This document shows, piece after piece, positions 1-9,839 of a stretch of DNA of 64,000 nucleotides. The position numbers were made by a program, and so were the translations under genes. Source of the DNA: Allomeiothermus silvanus DSM 9946 (lineage in GTDB: Bacteria > Deinococcota > Deinococci > Deinococcales > Thermaceae); the NCBI RefSeq assembly GCF_000092125.1, contig NC_014212.1, positions 248,001 through 312,000 of the forward strand, in the 5' to 3' direction. The notes under the pieces were generated by a model. The model saw nothing but the letters and a program-made list of their open reading frames with translations. It ran no database searches and was not told where the DNA came from. Each line of letters begins with the position of its first letter. Position 1 is the first letter of the stretch.

Positions 1-2
1 TG

Positions 3-1139
3 GGGGCAGGGCAGCAATTTTTGGGGGGGATCGAGCGTAAGTCAGGGCGGGTATATACGGTGCTGCTGGCGGAGAAGGACAGCAAACCCTCCAGCCCCCC
101 GCCGGTTCCCGCCGGGCTCGAGGTGCCCAAACCCAACACCGCCTGTCCCGATTGGGTGCACGACCAGTACATGGTCAAGGGCTTCGATGGGAAGATGTAC
201 CGCACCTGGCATCCCCAGATTGACCCGGTCTACTGGTGTTACTTCGGCCACGAACACGGCTCCGACCCGCGCATGTTCGCGGCCTTTGACAAAATCGCCC
301 CGGCCTTCGGCTATGTAAGTCAAAAAGCCAATGCCGATGAACCCCATACCGGTTTTAAGCTCTTCGCCTACGACGACAACCAAGGGCATTCGTGGTTGAT
401 TCAGTTCCACATCGGTACAGGTGGTAAGGGCCGGCTTTGCACCCGCTTCCACGAATACAATGTGTGGGTAGCGAACCGACAAAGCGGTGAATTGTTGGCT
501 GATCTGCACTTTATGACCGACACCGGCCCGGCTTTGAACGCCAGCGCCACCGGAACCCCGGACGACCCCGGCAAAGCCAACACCACCCGTTACAAACCCG
601 AAGGGTGCCCGGACAATCTCAGCATCCCCATGAACAACGACCAGGGTCGCCGCCGGATTCCCCAGATTGATCGCAACGGCTACGAGACCTGGCAACCTAG
701 CCTGCCCTCCACCTTGGGCCTCTTCGGCGGGCGCGGCTACAACACCGACAACCCCCAGACCCGCTGCTCCACCGAGACCGATGCTCAGGGCAATCCCACC
801 TGCAATGAAGTGATCAAGACTAAATCCGACTATGATTGGGGCGAGAACCGCTGGTTTATCATCGCCGAGGCTGATGCCAACAAGGGCTTTGGCATTGATG
901 CCAGCACCGCCCTAGCCACCGGGGTTTTCTACACCGATCCCAAGGGCCTCGAGCTACGCAAACCCATCGACCCCGACGCGGTGCACCAGTACATCAAACC
1001 CGGCTTGAACATCGTTCACATCACCGGGGAGCGCTGGATTCCCTATGACCCCTGGTGGGTGCAGTACCGAGCAGTACCCTCGGGCAAGGTGTTTTTCTCC
1101 GGGCATAACCTTGAAGACTCACTGCGCCAGCCCAACTGA
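3..1139 (+). CDS. secreted-type protein of unknown function, 5' end outside window
   Basis: The reading frame is already open at the window edge, so the true start is probably upstream; a TTG at 21 is the first start codon inside. The visible 372 residues are rich in Trp, Tyr, His and Cys and hold an aromatic stretch with HEHG near residue 78. The composition and the low content of long hydrophobic segments fit an exported protein, but the signal peptide would lie outside the window. I recognise no family. It is followed by nested inverted repeats, not by another gene of the same operon. Confidence 0.6.
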   Translation, partial: GAGQQFLGGIERKSGRVYTVLLAEKDSKPSSPPPVPAGLEVPKPNTACPDWVHDQYMVKGFDGKMYRTWHPQIDPVYWCYFGHEHGSDPRMFAAFDKIAPAFGYVSQKANADEPHTGFKLFAYDDNQGHSWLIQFHIGTGGKGRLCTRFHEYNVWVANRQSGELLADLHFMTDTGPALNASATGTPDDPGKANTTRYKPEGCPDNLSIPMNNDQGRRRIPQIDRNGYETWQPSLPSTLGLFGGRGYNTDNPQTRCSTETDAQGNPTCNEVIKTKSDYDWGENRWFIIAEADANKGFGIDASTALATGVFYTDPKGLELRKPIDPDAVHQYIKPGLNIVHITGERWIPYDPWWVQYRAVPSGKVFFSGHNLEDSLRQPN

Positions 1140-1267
1140 TACCAGATTTGGTTAATTCGTTACCGAACGGTAACGAATTAACCCGACCAAAGGGAGTGCT
1201 CTAGGATTCAAAAAGATAGCCTCTGGGGTTTTGGGTTTTGATAACTGTCTTTTTGAATCCGGTATCA
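1137..1267. repeat. nested inverted repeats between convergent genes
   Basis: Three inverted repeats lie here. The outermost is TGATACC (1137-1143) with GGTATCA (1261-1267). Inside it is a perfect 16-bp palindromic pair at 1150-1165 and 1168-1183 with a 2-base centre, and a perfect 13-bp pair at 1204-1216 and 1248-1260. The first stem could end transcription but has no T-run after it. The outer and inner pairs together look like the remains of a small MITE-like element. The rest of the gap to 1342 holds nothing I recognise. Confidence 0.5.
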
Positions 1268-1342
1268 CAGGGCGGTTACGGGGGGCCTAAGCTACCCCTA
1301 CCGACACACGAGTTCAGTGGCTGTCCGTTGCGAGCGGAGAGT

Positions 1343-1672
1343 TTAGCCACGGGAGACTCCTTTGTTGAAGGGGCGGCACCAAAACACGACGATAAGGGCC
1401 GCCAGGACGTTGAATAACAGTCCCGCGCTCTGCGCGAAGCGCTCGAGCGGGGAGGCGATGAGCTCGAGGTGGGCCAGATGATAGGCGTTGTGGGGGAGTT
1501 GGTAGGCCAGGGAGGCCAGGGCGAAGGGCGCGGCCAGGCCGGGCTGCCACAGGGCCAGCAGCCCCAGGACGCCCAGGGCCAGGTTCAGCCTGCCCACGTC
1601 GCGGATAAGGTGCTCGTTGTAAGGGCCGTCCACGCTGACCCAGGCCCAGCCGAGCTCAGGAGGAAGGTCCAC
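1343..1672 (-). CDS. small multi-pass membrane protein, unknown
   Basis: About 109 residues with three likely membrane helices: around residues 28-48, 52-68 and a strong one near 84-100. The N-terminal part is acidic and polar. The start is unsure: a strong Shine-Dalgarno (GAGGTGA) lies just after the upstream gene's stop, but the first in-frame GTG is 23 bases further on; I used that GTG. It follows the DUF5602 gene with a short gap, so the two are probably co-transcribed. No family recognised. Confidence 0.55.
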   Translation of the reverse strand: MDLPPELGWAWVSVDGPYNEHLIRDVGRLNLALGVLGLLALWQPGLAAPFALASLAYQLPHNAYHLAHLELIASPLERFAQSAGLLFNVLAALIVVFWCRPFNKGVSRG

Positions 1673-1719
1673 GTAAGGGCGGCGGGTTTCACGGATTCAC
1701 CTCGGGGCGTCCGGCGGAC

Positions 1720-2544
1720 TTACTCGCCCGCCTGGAAGTTGCTGTAGGCCAGGTAGTAGGCGTTGGCCTTGGCGTCGTAGGTGAGCTTGAAGCGGGTGGG
1801 GTAGAGGGTCTTGCGGCCTGTCTTGGCCGGGCGGCTGACCTCGAGGTCGAGGTTCTGCTTCTTGAGCAGGAACTCGCGGGTGATCATGGGCTCGGTGAAG
1901 GTGTACTGCCCCTTGTAGAAGCCGGCGATCAGCACGTGGTCAAAGAGGCCGGGCTTGAGCTGGCCGGGGGCGCTGAACTCCGACATCGGCACGCCGTGGA
2001 AGCCCATCAGCGGCACGCAGAACTCGGCGGCGTTGGCGCCGGGGGGCACCGCGGGGGCGTAGCCCTTGGGGGTCAGCTCGAGCGCGGGCGGGGTCAGGTC
2101 CTTGCAGTCGATCTTGGCCACCTCGGCGGCGCTGACGCCGAAGAAGTGGAAGTCGAAGTGGGGGGTGAGGTAGCGCTCCGGGGGGTGGCCGAAGCCCTCC
2201 CACCACACCTGCACGTGGTCGAGGAAGGTGGTCTTCTTGACGGCCGCGGGGAACTCGAGGATCGCCTCGGGCCCGAAGCCGGGGCCGCCCTCGGCCTGGG
2301 GCTTGTCGTTGGGCCCGGGCAGCGGCGCTTTCTCCACCACGCTCATCGGCACGGTGATCCCGGCCTCGAGCACCTGTCCCTTGGCGTCGAGCTTGGCCCA
2401 GCTCGAGACCTGGCCGCCAAAGAGGGTCTTGGTCTGCCCCATGACGGTCTGCCCCTGGCCCTGGGCCATGACCTGTGCCGTCCACGAGACCGCGCCCAAC
2501 CCCAAAGCTGCTACCGTAATGCCTGTCCAGATTGCTTTATTCAT
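1720..2544 (-). CDS. secreted DUF5602 (TTHB210-like) protein
   Basis: 274 residues with a classical signal peptide: MNK, a hydrophobic stretch and an AQVMAQ cleavage region near residue 28. The body carries the HFDFHFFGV motif near residue 127 and a later MGFHGVPM segment, both typical of the DUF5602/TTHB210-like family of Thermus and Deinococcus. The repeated His/Asp in the first motif suggests metal binding, but the function is not known. In Thermus thermophilus a relative is controlled by an extracytoplasmic sigma factor; no sigma gene is seen here. A good Shine-Dalgarno (AAGGAGAGG) precedes the ATG, and a hairpin sits in the leader. Confidence 0.75.
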   Translation of the reverse strand: MNKAIWTGITVAALGLGAVSWTAQVMAQGQGQTVMGQTKTLFGGQVSSWAKLDAKGQVLEAGITVPMSVVEKAPLPGPNDKPQAEGGPGFGPEAILEFPAAVKKTTFLDHVQVWWEGFGHPPERYLTPHFDFHFFGVSAAEVAKIDCKDLTPPALELTPKGYAPAVPPGANAAEFCVPLMGFHGVPMSEFSAPGQLKPGLFDHVLIAGFYKGQYTFTEPMITREFLLKKQNLDLEVSRPAKTGRKTLYPTRFKLTYDAKANAYYLAYSNFQAGE

Positions 2545-2562
2545 ATCCTCTCCTTGCTGCTA

Positions 2563-2582
2563 AACCCTGAACTCTCAGGGTT
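2563..2582 (-). promoter_or_regulatory. hairpin in leader of DUF5602 gene
   Basis: Perfect 8-bp inverted repeat AACCCTGA / TCAGGGTT with a 4-base loop, 19 bases upstream of the ATG and just before the Shine-Dalgarno. It may be an operator or an mRNA hairpin. Which one cannot be told from sequence. Confidence 0.4.
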
Positions 2583-2735
2583 GCGAGGATGAGGATAGGA
2601 GAGGGGTTGTGACTGAGCTGTGACCGGTCTGGAGGCTGCTCTACCCTGGCCGGTCACGGCCTCGATTCACAGCCGCCATGCGATGCGAGGCCTCCTCGGA
2701 GGGCTCGAGCGCCACGCCCGGCAGGTCGGGGCCGC

Positions 2736-5700
2736 TTAGCGGGGTTGCGCGGCGGCTTGCAGGATGGCGCGGTTGAAGGGGTTGTGCTCGAGGAAGCTCG
2801 AGCGGTACTGGGGGGGCACCCTCTCTTGGGCGATCTCGCGGAGCCAGGCGGCAGTCTCGGTGAGGTAGGCCGCTGCCTGCGGATCGCCGTTGGCCTGGAG
2901 CGCTTGGTAGTGGGTGAGCCGCACCTCCCCGGCGTAGAGATCGGGGGTGTAGGTCTCCAGGAGAGCAAGGGCGTTGCGGGTGTGCTCGAGCGCCTCGGCG
3001 GGGTGATCCAGGTGCAGCAGGGCTTGGGCGGCGAGGGTGTGCGCCGCGATCTCGAGCCCCTTGAGGCCGTATTGCTGGGCGAAGACCAGGCTTTGCCGGT
3101 GGGCCTTGAGGGCCTGGGCGGGGGGAAGCAGCCGGGCCTCTTCCAAGCGGAAGCGATACCCCGACAAGTTGGCCGCTTCCCCCAGCATGGGTCGGGCCCG
3201 GTTTAGCGGGGACTGCGGGTTCCGCCCGCTCCAGCTCGAGAGGCGGATCTGCTCTAGCCAGACCAACCCGGCCTCCTGGTAGGCCTCGGTGAACTCCTCC
3301 AGCGCCCGGTTGAGATAGCTCTGGGCCTGCTCGAACTGGCCTAGCTCGGTTTAATGTCCGAGCGAAGTTGCGGTAGAGGTCCTCCAGCTTCCAGTGCTGG
3401 TATCCCTCCACCATGGCTCGGGCTTGCTCAAGGTACTCCAACGAGCGCCGGTACTCCAGCAGGAGGCGGTGATGGTTAGCCAGGGAGGTCAGCACCACCA
3501 GATGAGCCCCGGTGGCCCCCTCGGTCTCGGCCAGCATCTCTCGGGCCCGCTCCAGGGTTTCCAGGGCTTCGCGGCTCCGCCCCAGTTGTCCTAAGCAGAT
3601 CGCCAGGTTGTTGAGCACCCGCCCCCGGGTGGTGCGGTCTTTTTGCAGCGCGAAAGCTTCCTGGAAGCGCTGGGCGGCTTCGGCGTAGCGGTTGAGCTGC
3701 TGGAGGGCCAGCCCCAGGTTGCTCAGCACGGCGGCCAGCAGGGTCTCGTTGTGGGTCTCCAAGCACAGCTCGCGGGCTTGCTCGAGGGCGGCTCGGGACT
3801 CCTCAAAGCGGCCCTGGCGGCGCCACACGATCCCTAGGAGGTTTAGAGGATCCACCTCGAGCCCCCGGTCGCCGGAGCGCAGCGCGTTTTCCAGGGCCTG
3901 CTGCGCTGCCCGTTCGCCCTCGGGGGTCTGCCCGCGGTGCAGGTGCAGGGTGGCCTGGTAGAGCCAGGCCCGCGAACTCGAGCGGGGGTCACGGGCCAGC
4001 TCGAGTATCTTCTGGGCTAAACGCTCGGCGCGGGCCCCGGTATCGAAGTCAAGGATGAACTCGCAGACGTTGAGGAGCGCTTCGGCGGCCTCAGTGGGGC
4101 GCTCCTGGCGTTCCAGCAGGGCCGCAGCTCGTTCATAAAAATCCGCCGCGTCGAAGAGGTGGTAGGTGGAGCGGGCCGCTTTGGCCGCTTCCAGCAGGAA
4201 GGGGACGGCCTTGCGCTCGTCGGCTTCCAACCAGTGCTGGGCGATGAGGGCGGGATCAGCCCCGATCATCTCTAGGTATTTGGCGGTGCGGCTATGCAAC
4301 ACCTGCTTGACCGCGGTAGGGATGCCTGCTAAGACCGCTTCGAACACCAGATCGTGGGTGAAGGCGTTGCCGCGCAGGATCTGGGCGGCCTCGAGTTCGG
4401 CGTGGCTCTCGGCCAGCTCCAAGCCCGAGCGCTCCAGCACCTCCTGGGCCAGCCCCAGCCCAAACTCGGTCTCGGCTACCGCGGCGGCCCGGGCCAGGTT
4501 CAAAGCCGCCGGGGTGAGCCGTTGCAAGCGGCGCTGGATCAGCGGGGCCACCCGACCAGGCGGGGCCAGCCGGGCCGGTAAGCCGCGCTCTAAGGTATCG
4601 GTCTCGATGAGGTGCTTGAGGGTCTCGAGGATGAATAAGGGGTTTCCCCCAGTGTAGCGTGACAGCCCCGCCGCCAGCCGGTCGGCTCCGGGCAGCTCGA
4701 GACCTTGCAACAGTGTCAACACCGAGTCCGGGTCGAGCGGCTCGAGTTCGATCAACACGCCCTCTCCTGTCTCCACGAACTGGGCGGCGAAGCGGTCCAT
4801 GCCCTCGGAGTTGTCCCCACTGCGGTAACAGCCGATATAACCGCGCAGCCCGCTAGGCCCCAGTGGCAGCACCGAACTCATCAGATAGGCCCCCACTTGG
4901 TTGCTGGAGGCGTCCTGAAACTGGAGGTCGTCGAGCAGCATAGCCTCGTGGTGGCGTACTAGGATGCTGAAGATCTCTCGGTGAGCCTCGAAAAAGCGGG
5001 CCTGCTGGAGCGGGCTCGGCTCGACGGGGGCAGGGCTCGGCCCCAGCTCGGGCATCCAGGGGGCCAGGGCCTGCCGCACCCAGTCCGGTAGGGGCTCGGT
5101 GGGATATTTGGCCAGAATCGCCCGCAGGTGGCGGAAGTTGGAGGAATAGGGCACATGCGGGTCACCGGGGCGGGCCTCGAGCCGGATATAGGAGCCTTTG
5201 TGCTCGAGAAAATCCGCGGCCAGGCGGCTCTTGCCCACCCCCGGCTGGCCCTTGAGAAAGATCAGCTTCCCCGCTTCCCAGGCCTCTTCCATCATGGCCC
5301 ATTCCCGTTCACGCCCGGCCAGCACCGGGGGCCGCAGGGTGGTGGCGGGGATCAGCGGGCTCTTGGGCTTTGGGGGGGCGTCGGGCAGGTGGGCGCCGGA
5401 CTCGATCATGCGCAGCAGCCGCAGAGTCTCCGGCAGAGGCTCGGCCCCTAGCTCCTGCTCGAGCATCGCCCGGCCGCGCTCGAGCGTGGCGAGCGCCGCA
5501 GCCCGGTCACCCAACAGGTACTGTAACCGCGCCACTTGCCGGTAGCTATCCTCGGAGAGCGGCTCCATGCGCAAGCGAATCTGAGCGTACTCGAGGGCCC
5601 CCTTAAAGTTCTCCGCCCGCTCCAGCCGGGTGGCCTCGGCTTCGGCGGCCTGGGCCCGCAGCTCACGGAGTTCGGCGCGGGTGCTCTCTACCCACTCGGC

Positions 5701-6072
5701 CAGCTCGGGAAGGTCATCGTGGTCGCTTCCCTTCAGAAAAGCCTCTTCCTGGCGCAGCTGGCTCAGGAAGGGCGATTCTAGGTAGGACCAGCGCCCCACG
5801 TCGGCCTCCACCTCGGGGGCTAGCTCGATCAGGTCCTCGCCCAGCACCACCTCGCCTGCCGCCATCCGCAAGCGGCGTAAGAGTTGGCGCATGTTGTTGC
5901 GAGCTGCGGTCTCGCCGGATTCCGGTCACAGCCACCCGGCCAGCTTGTACTTGCGGACCGGGCCTTCCAGGGCCAGGTAGGCCAGCACGGCGGCGGTTTT
6001 GCGCTCGAGTAGCAGGCTTCCCCCAGGGGTCTCGAGCCGTGCTGCGCCGAGCAGAAAAAGCTTATGGGTCAC
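2736..6072 (-). pseudogene. broken SARP/BTAD-ATPase-TPR transcriptional regulator
   Basis: Read from a GTG at 6070-6072 (gggag upstream), the frame gives a winged-helix start that matches SARP-type regulators up to LAGWL. It then hits TGA at 5926-5928, exactly where the conserved Trp of the LLWPE motif is expected (TGG to TGA). The same frame reopens at once with PESGETAARNNMRQLLRRLR. It continues through a BTAD domain, a P-loop (GQPGVGKS) of a STAND ATPase, a LLDDLQF Walker B-like motif, and many TPRs. Near 3350-3354 (TTTAA in the + strand) the frame shifts by one base: the TPR reading continues in another frame (LGQFEQAQSYLNRALEEF) to a stop at 2736. An uninterrupted gene would encode about 1110 residues. 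Two independent lesions make a pseudogene likely. An annotation starting at the internal ATG (5892) would miss the DNA-binding helices. Confidence 0.8.
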
Positions 6073-6408
6073 GTGGATACTCCCAAGTTCAAGCCCGGCC
6101 TGAAGGTGGTGGCAAAAAAAGGGGCCGTAGGATGTCTCGAGTATACGGGTAAGAGGCTGGAGCGGTCATGGACTAACTCTGATCAGAGCAAAGTAAGGCT
6201 CAATTCGAACCTCACCCGATTCTGCCTCAGGCCGCGCTGATTGCTCCCAGCGATGGTGGTGAAATCCCCGTGGCTGCACTCCTATTCTCGCCCTTTGAAA
6301 ACGGTCGTCGGTTTCCCGCTTGAAAGCACTTGGCTGGACTTTGGGGATGTCCTACTGCGGGAAAAATTTAGGGCGCAGTTTTCCACCGCGCCCCGGTTCT
6401 CGCTCCGT
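6073..6408. other. intergenic region beyond the nar operon
   Basis: About 336 bases between the end of the nar operon and the broken regulator. Besides the terminator at 6361-6393 I see no gene, repeat or convincing promoter. The region upstream of the regulator's GTG contains an A7 tract (6115-6121) but no clear -35/-10 pair. Confidence 0.5.
6361..6393 (-). terminator. Rho-independent terminator of the nar operon
   Basis: In the minus strand a 9-bp stem (GGGCGCGGT with ACTGCGCCC, one G-U pair) and a 5-base loop are followed by TAAATTTTT. It lies 16 bases after the stop of the last narK gene. Confidence 0.8.
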
Positions 6409-7770
6409 TCAGCAGGGTTTCTCAGCCCCGCTACGGGCGTAGAAATACCAGTTGAGGAACGCGTTGATCGCGTAGAACGCCGCTACCCCGTAGAAGAACG
6501 CGGTAGGGTGTCCGGCGCGGGCGATGATCGCGGCGATGATCACCGAGAAGACGAAAGGGCCATAGGCTGCGATGGCCGAGGTCCAGCCGATCACTCCCCC
6601 GGCCTTGCGGGGGTCGAAGATCATCGGCATTTGCTTGAAGGTGCTGGCGTTGCCGATCCCTGCGAAGAAGAACAACATCAGCATGAAGCCCACGAAGTAG
6701 GGGAACTGGGAGAGCGAGGCCGGATTGACGAAGAAGCTCAAGCCCACTGCGCTCACCAGCATCCCCAGGGTGCTCAGTTGGGTCAGCTTAGCCCCACCCA
6801 CCTTATCGGCCAATGGGCCGAAGGCCACCCGTAGCAGCGAACCCACGAGCGGTCCTAGATAGGCAAAGGCCAAAGGGTCGGGCGCGCCTTCGAACTTGCC
6901 GTAGAGTTGCCGGATGAGCAAGGCGAACACCGCCGAGAACCCCGAGAACGAGCCGAAGGTGGCGATGTACAGGCTGGTCATGATCCAGGTGTGTTTGTCA
7001 CGGAAGATGTCGAACTGCTCACGGAAGTTGGCCCGGACCGGCACGCTTTTGAGAAGCGCCCAGGCCAGCACCACCCCCACCAGGATGAAAAGCGTCCAGA
7101 CCAAGGCCGCGTTGTGCAGCCAGATGGGGCTCGAGAGCCCGTTCTCGGTGGTAAAGCTCTGCGGATTGCCCAGGTTCACGATTCCACTGGCGAACAGCGC
7201 AAAACCCACCACCCAGGGGGTGAGAAACTGCACCACGCTCACCCCGAAGTTGCCGATTCCGGCCTGGATGCCTAGCGCCGTGCCTTGTAGCCGTTTAGGG
7301 AAGAAGTAACTTGTCGAAGGCATGAAACCGGAGAAGTTCCCACCCCCGATTCCCGCCAAAAAGGCCAGCAATAACAGCATCCCATAGGGTGTACTGGGGT
7401 TTTGAATCGCATAGCTCCAGCCCAGCACCGGGATCAGTAGGAGGGCGGTTGAGAGGGTGACTAGGTGCCGGGTGCCCAGGATGGGGGGCAGAAACGTCCA
7501 GATAATCCGCAGGGTTCCTCCGGCCAACCCTGGCATGGCAGTGAGCCAGAAGAGCTGGGTAGAGGTGAACTTGAAACCCACGCCGGGGAGTTTCACCACA
7601 ATGGCCGAGACCATGAACCACACGATGAAAGAGAGTAGCAGGCTATATGTGGTGATCCAGAGGGTACGCCAGGCCAGGTGTTTGCCGGTGGTTTCCCAAA
7701 AGACATGGTTTTCCGGTTCCCAGCGCGTGAGCCAGGTTCCGTCCTTAGTAGGAATGCTTGGCGAGGCCAT
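6409..7770 (-). CDS. narK: nitrate/nitrite transporter, NarK2-type MFS
   Basis: 453 residues, 12-helix major facilitator. It carries the nitrate-signature glycines GIGGGNFSGFM and, later, GIQAGIGNFGVS, close to E. coli NarK, which exchanges nitrate for nitrite. I place the start at 7770 (MASPSIPTK), not at the longer frame, because AAGGAGATTCC precedes it and TAATG couples it to the stop of the upstream transporter. It is the last gene before the operon terminator. It is likely to export nitrite made by NarG or exchange it for nitrate. Confidence 0.85.
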   Translation of the reverse strand: MASPSIPTKDGTWLTRWEPENHVFWETTGKHLAWRTLWITTYSLLLSFIVWFMVSAIVVKLPGVGFKFTSTQLFWLTAMPGLAGGTLRIIWTFLPPILGTRHLVTLSTALLLIPVLGWSYAIQNPSTPYGMLLLLAFLAGIGGGNFSGFMPSTSYFFPKRLQGTALGIQAGIGNFGVSVVQFLTPWVVGFALFASGIVNLGNPQSFTTENGLSSPIWLHNAALVWTLFILVGVVLAWALLKSVPVRANFREQFDIFRDKHTWIMTSLYIATFGSFSGFSAVFALLIRQLYGKFEGAPDPLAFAYLGPLVGSLLRVAFGPLADKVGGAKLTQLSTLGMLVSAVGLSFFVNPASLSQFPYFVGFMLMLFFFAGIGNASTFKQMPMIFDPRKAGGVIGWTSAIAAYGPFVFSVIIAAIIARAGHPTAFFYGVAAFYAINAFLNWYFYARSGAEKPC

Positions 7771-9104
7771 TAGGAATCTCCTTCGGGTATACGTTCGAAC
7801 TTGTGTTCGAGGTGGGGTGTGGCTTTTTGCAGCAGCGAGAGCACGGTTAGGTGCATCCAAATCGCTGCAATCAAAGTAAGCAAGAAGAGTACTAAGAATG
7901 TACTCTGGGGCATCGAGGTCCACTGCTGGGCGTAGGCGAAGAGTGGGGGCAAGAAGAATCCGCCCAAGGCACCCAGCATCCCCACCAATCCGCCCACTGC
8001 GCCCACGTCATTGGGGAAGTACTCGGGGATGTGCTTGTAGACTGCGGCCTTGCCCACACCCATCGAGATGCCGATCAGGAACACCAAAGTCGTGAAGAGC
8101 CAGATATTCACGTGCCAGGGCATCACCTCGCGGGTTCCCGAGGACAGCTCGAGCACGATATGCCCCTCCGGCATCATCAGCACGCCTGAGGCCAACAGCA
8201 TCAGACCGAAGGTCCAGTACATTAACCGCCGCGCTCCGAAGCGATCCGAAAGGTAGCCGCCCAAGGGCCGCAGCAGGCTGGCAGGAAAGATGAACAAGGC
8301 GGTGAGCAAGGCTCCCTGGTAGAGCGGCACGCCGAAGTTGTCCACGTAATACTTAGGCAGCCAGGCTGAGAGCGCCACGTAGGCCCCGAAGACCACCACG
8401 TAGTAGAGGCTGAAGCGCCACACCCGCACGTTGCGCAAGGGGCGCAGCATCTCACCCAGCGGGCGGCCGCGACCGGGCCTGCGGTCGGCGCGGGGGGTGA
8501 AGACCCACATCGCCAGGCCCATGAGGATCAGCAGGATGCCGTAGAGGAAGGGCACGAACCGCCAGCCACCGGGGATCACCCCACCCCAATACCCGGCTGC
8601 GGGGGTCAGGGTTATCAAAGCCGGACCGATGAACTTAGTCACCGAAGCCCCCACATTCCCCGCGCCGAATACGCCCAGGGCAAAGCCTTGCTGTTCCTTA
8701 GGGAACCAGGCCGAGTTCCAGGCGATGCCCACGCTGAAGGCGTTCCCGGCGAAGCCCACCAGGAAGGCGTAGAAGAGGAGCGCTGGGTAGCTGGTGGCGT
8801 GAGCGACCAGGAAGGCGGGAATAGAGGTCGCAAAGAGCATGGTGGTGAAGACCACCTTGCCTCCGTATCGGTCAGCCAGGATACCCGCCGCTAGCCGCCA
8901 GATCGAGCCGTTAAGGATGGCCACCGCCGAGAGCCAGGAGAGTTGTACATCGCTCAGGCCGAACTCCTTGCGGATGGGGATGCCCAGCACCCCGAACATC
9001 AGCCACACCGCGAACATCAGGGTGAAGCCCAGGGTGGAGAGGGTCAGCACTTCGGCTCGAGCCTTGCGCTCAGCCGGGAGGGGAGCGCCGTTAGTCTGAA
9101 CCAT
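7770..9104 (-). CDS. narK: nitrate transporter, NarK1-type MFS
   Basis: 444 residues, 12 predicted membrane segments. It has the NarK1-type signatures LADRYGGK after helix 2, GNAFSVGIAWNSAWFP, and GAGNVGASVTKFIGP. The family includes proton-coupled nitrate importers. The start overlaps the end of narI by 14 bases, and its stop shares a base with the next ATG, so translation is coupled. The presence of one NarK1-type and one NarK2-type protein in tandem is the usual arrangement in Thermus nar operons. Confidence 0.85.
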   Translation of the reverse strand: MVQTNGAPLPAERKARAEVLTLSTLGFTLMFAVWLMFGVLGIPIRKEFGLSDVQLSWLSAVAILNGSIWRLAAGILADRYGGKVVFTTMLFATSIPAFLVAHATSYPALLFYAFLVGFAGNAFSVGIAWNSAWFPKEQQGFALGVFGAGNVGASVTKFIGPALITLTPAAGYWGGVIPGGWRFVPFLYGILLILMGLAMWVFTPRADRRPGRGRPLGEMLRPLRNVRVWRFSLYYVVVFGAYVALSAWLPKYYVDNFGVPLYQGALLTALFIFPASLLRPLGGYLSDRFGARRLMYWTFGLMLLASGVLMMPEGHIVLELSSGTREVMPWHVNIWLFTTLVFLIGISMGVGKAAVYKHIPEYFPNDVGAVGGLVGMLGALGGFFLPPLFAYAQQWTSMPQSTFLVLFLLTLIAAIWMHLTVLSLLQKATPHLEHKFERIPEGDS

Positions 9105-9837
9105 GAGTACCCCTTTCTCCCTGTAGGGGCGGGAGGGGCTGAGGAGGGACAGGCGGCATCGCCGAGCGGGTCCGCCGCTGCCAAATCACGATCTGCCAGG
9201 GCCGCCAGAGGTAACCCAAAGGCAGAGTGATGATATGAATCAGCCGGGTGAAGGGAAATACCGCCAGCAGCAGCCAAAAGTTGAAGACGTGGAACTGGAT
9301 CACGCCCGGTAGATCCGCCAGCAGTTCGGGGCGCGGGCGCAGGGTCAGGATAGACCAAACATAAGGGGTGAACACCGCCGGGAACCAGTAGGAGCCATAG
9401 CGGTACTGCACCGCCGTGAGGATGCCGGTGATCAGGGAGACGCCCAGCAGCAGTAATACCACCACGTCCATGGATGTCGTCACAACCCGCACCCGCTTCT
9501 CGCTGAGGCGGCGGTAGAGCAGGATGAGCAGGCCCCCCAAGGCCCAGATGGCTAGCGCCAGGCCGGTAATCTCGAGCAGGTACAGCCGGATTGGCACCGC
9601 ATTCCACAAGAGCAGTCCCTGGGGGATCACCAGCGCCACCAAATGCCCGGCCAGCACCACCAGGATGCCCCAGTGGAAGGGGATCGAGCCGAAGAAGAGC
9701 TTCTTGCGCTCGAGGAGCTGGCTTGAGAGCGACGAGACGCTAAAGGGCTTGGCGCGCATCCGCTGGAAAGTGACGATCACCGCCAGGGTCAGCGCCACGT
9801 AGGGAAAGACCTGAAAGAGCAGGATGTTCCAGTTCAT
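9091..9837 (-). CDS. narI: respiratory nitrate reductase gamma subunit (cytochrome b)
   Basis: 248 residues with five membrane helices. It takes electrons from quinol (and, in Thermus, through NarC) and passes them to NarH. Four heme-ligand histidines are visible at positions matching the family: H55 and H65 (PFHWG, AGHLV), and H183 and H201 (QFHVF, RLIHI), enough for two b hemes. The C-terminal tail is Pro-rich and dispensable-looking. It starts 3 bases after narJ and overlaps the next transporter. Confidence 0.95.
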   Translation of the reverse strand: MNWNILLFQVFPYVALTLAVIVTFQRMRAKPFSVSSLSSQLLERKKLFFGSIPFHWGILVVLAGHLVALVIPQGLLLWNAVPIRLYLLEITGLALAIWALGGLLILLYRRLSEKRVRVVTTSMDVVVLLLLGVSLITGILTAVQYRYGSYWFPAVFTPYVWSILTLRPRPELLADLPGVIQFHVFNFWLLLAVFPFTRLIHIITLPLGYLWRPWQIVIWQRRTRSAMPPVPPQPLPPLQGERGTHGSD

Positions 9838-9839
9838 GT

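Noticed and set aside
42-695. 217-codon leftward frame opposite the first gene
   Set aside because: Gly/Val-rich shadow with no motif.
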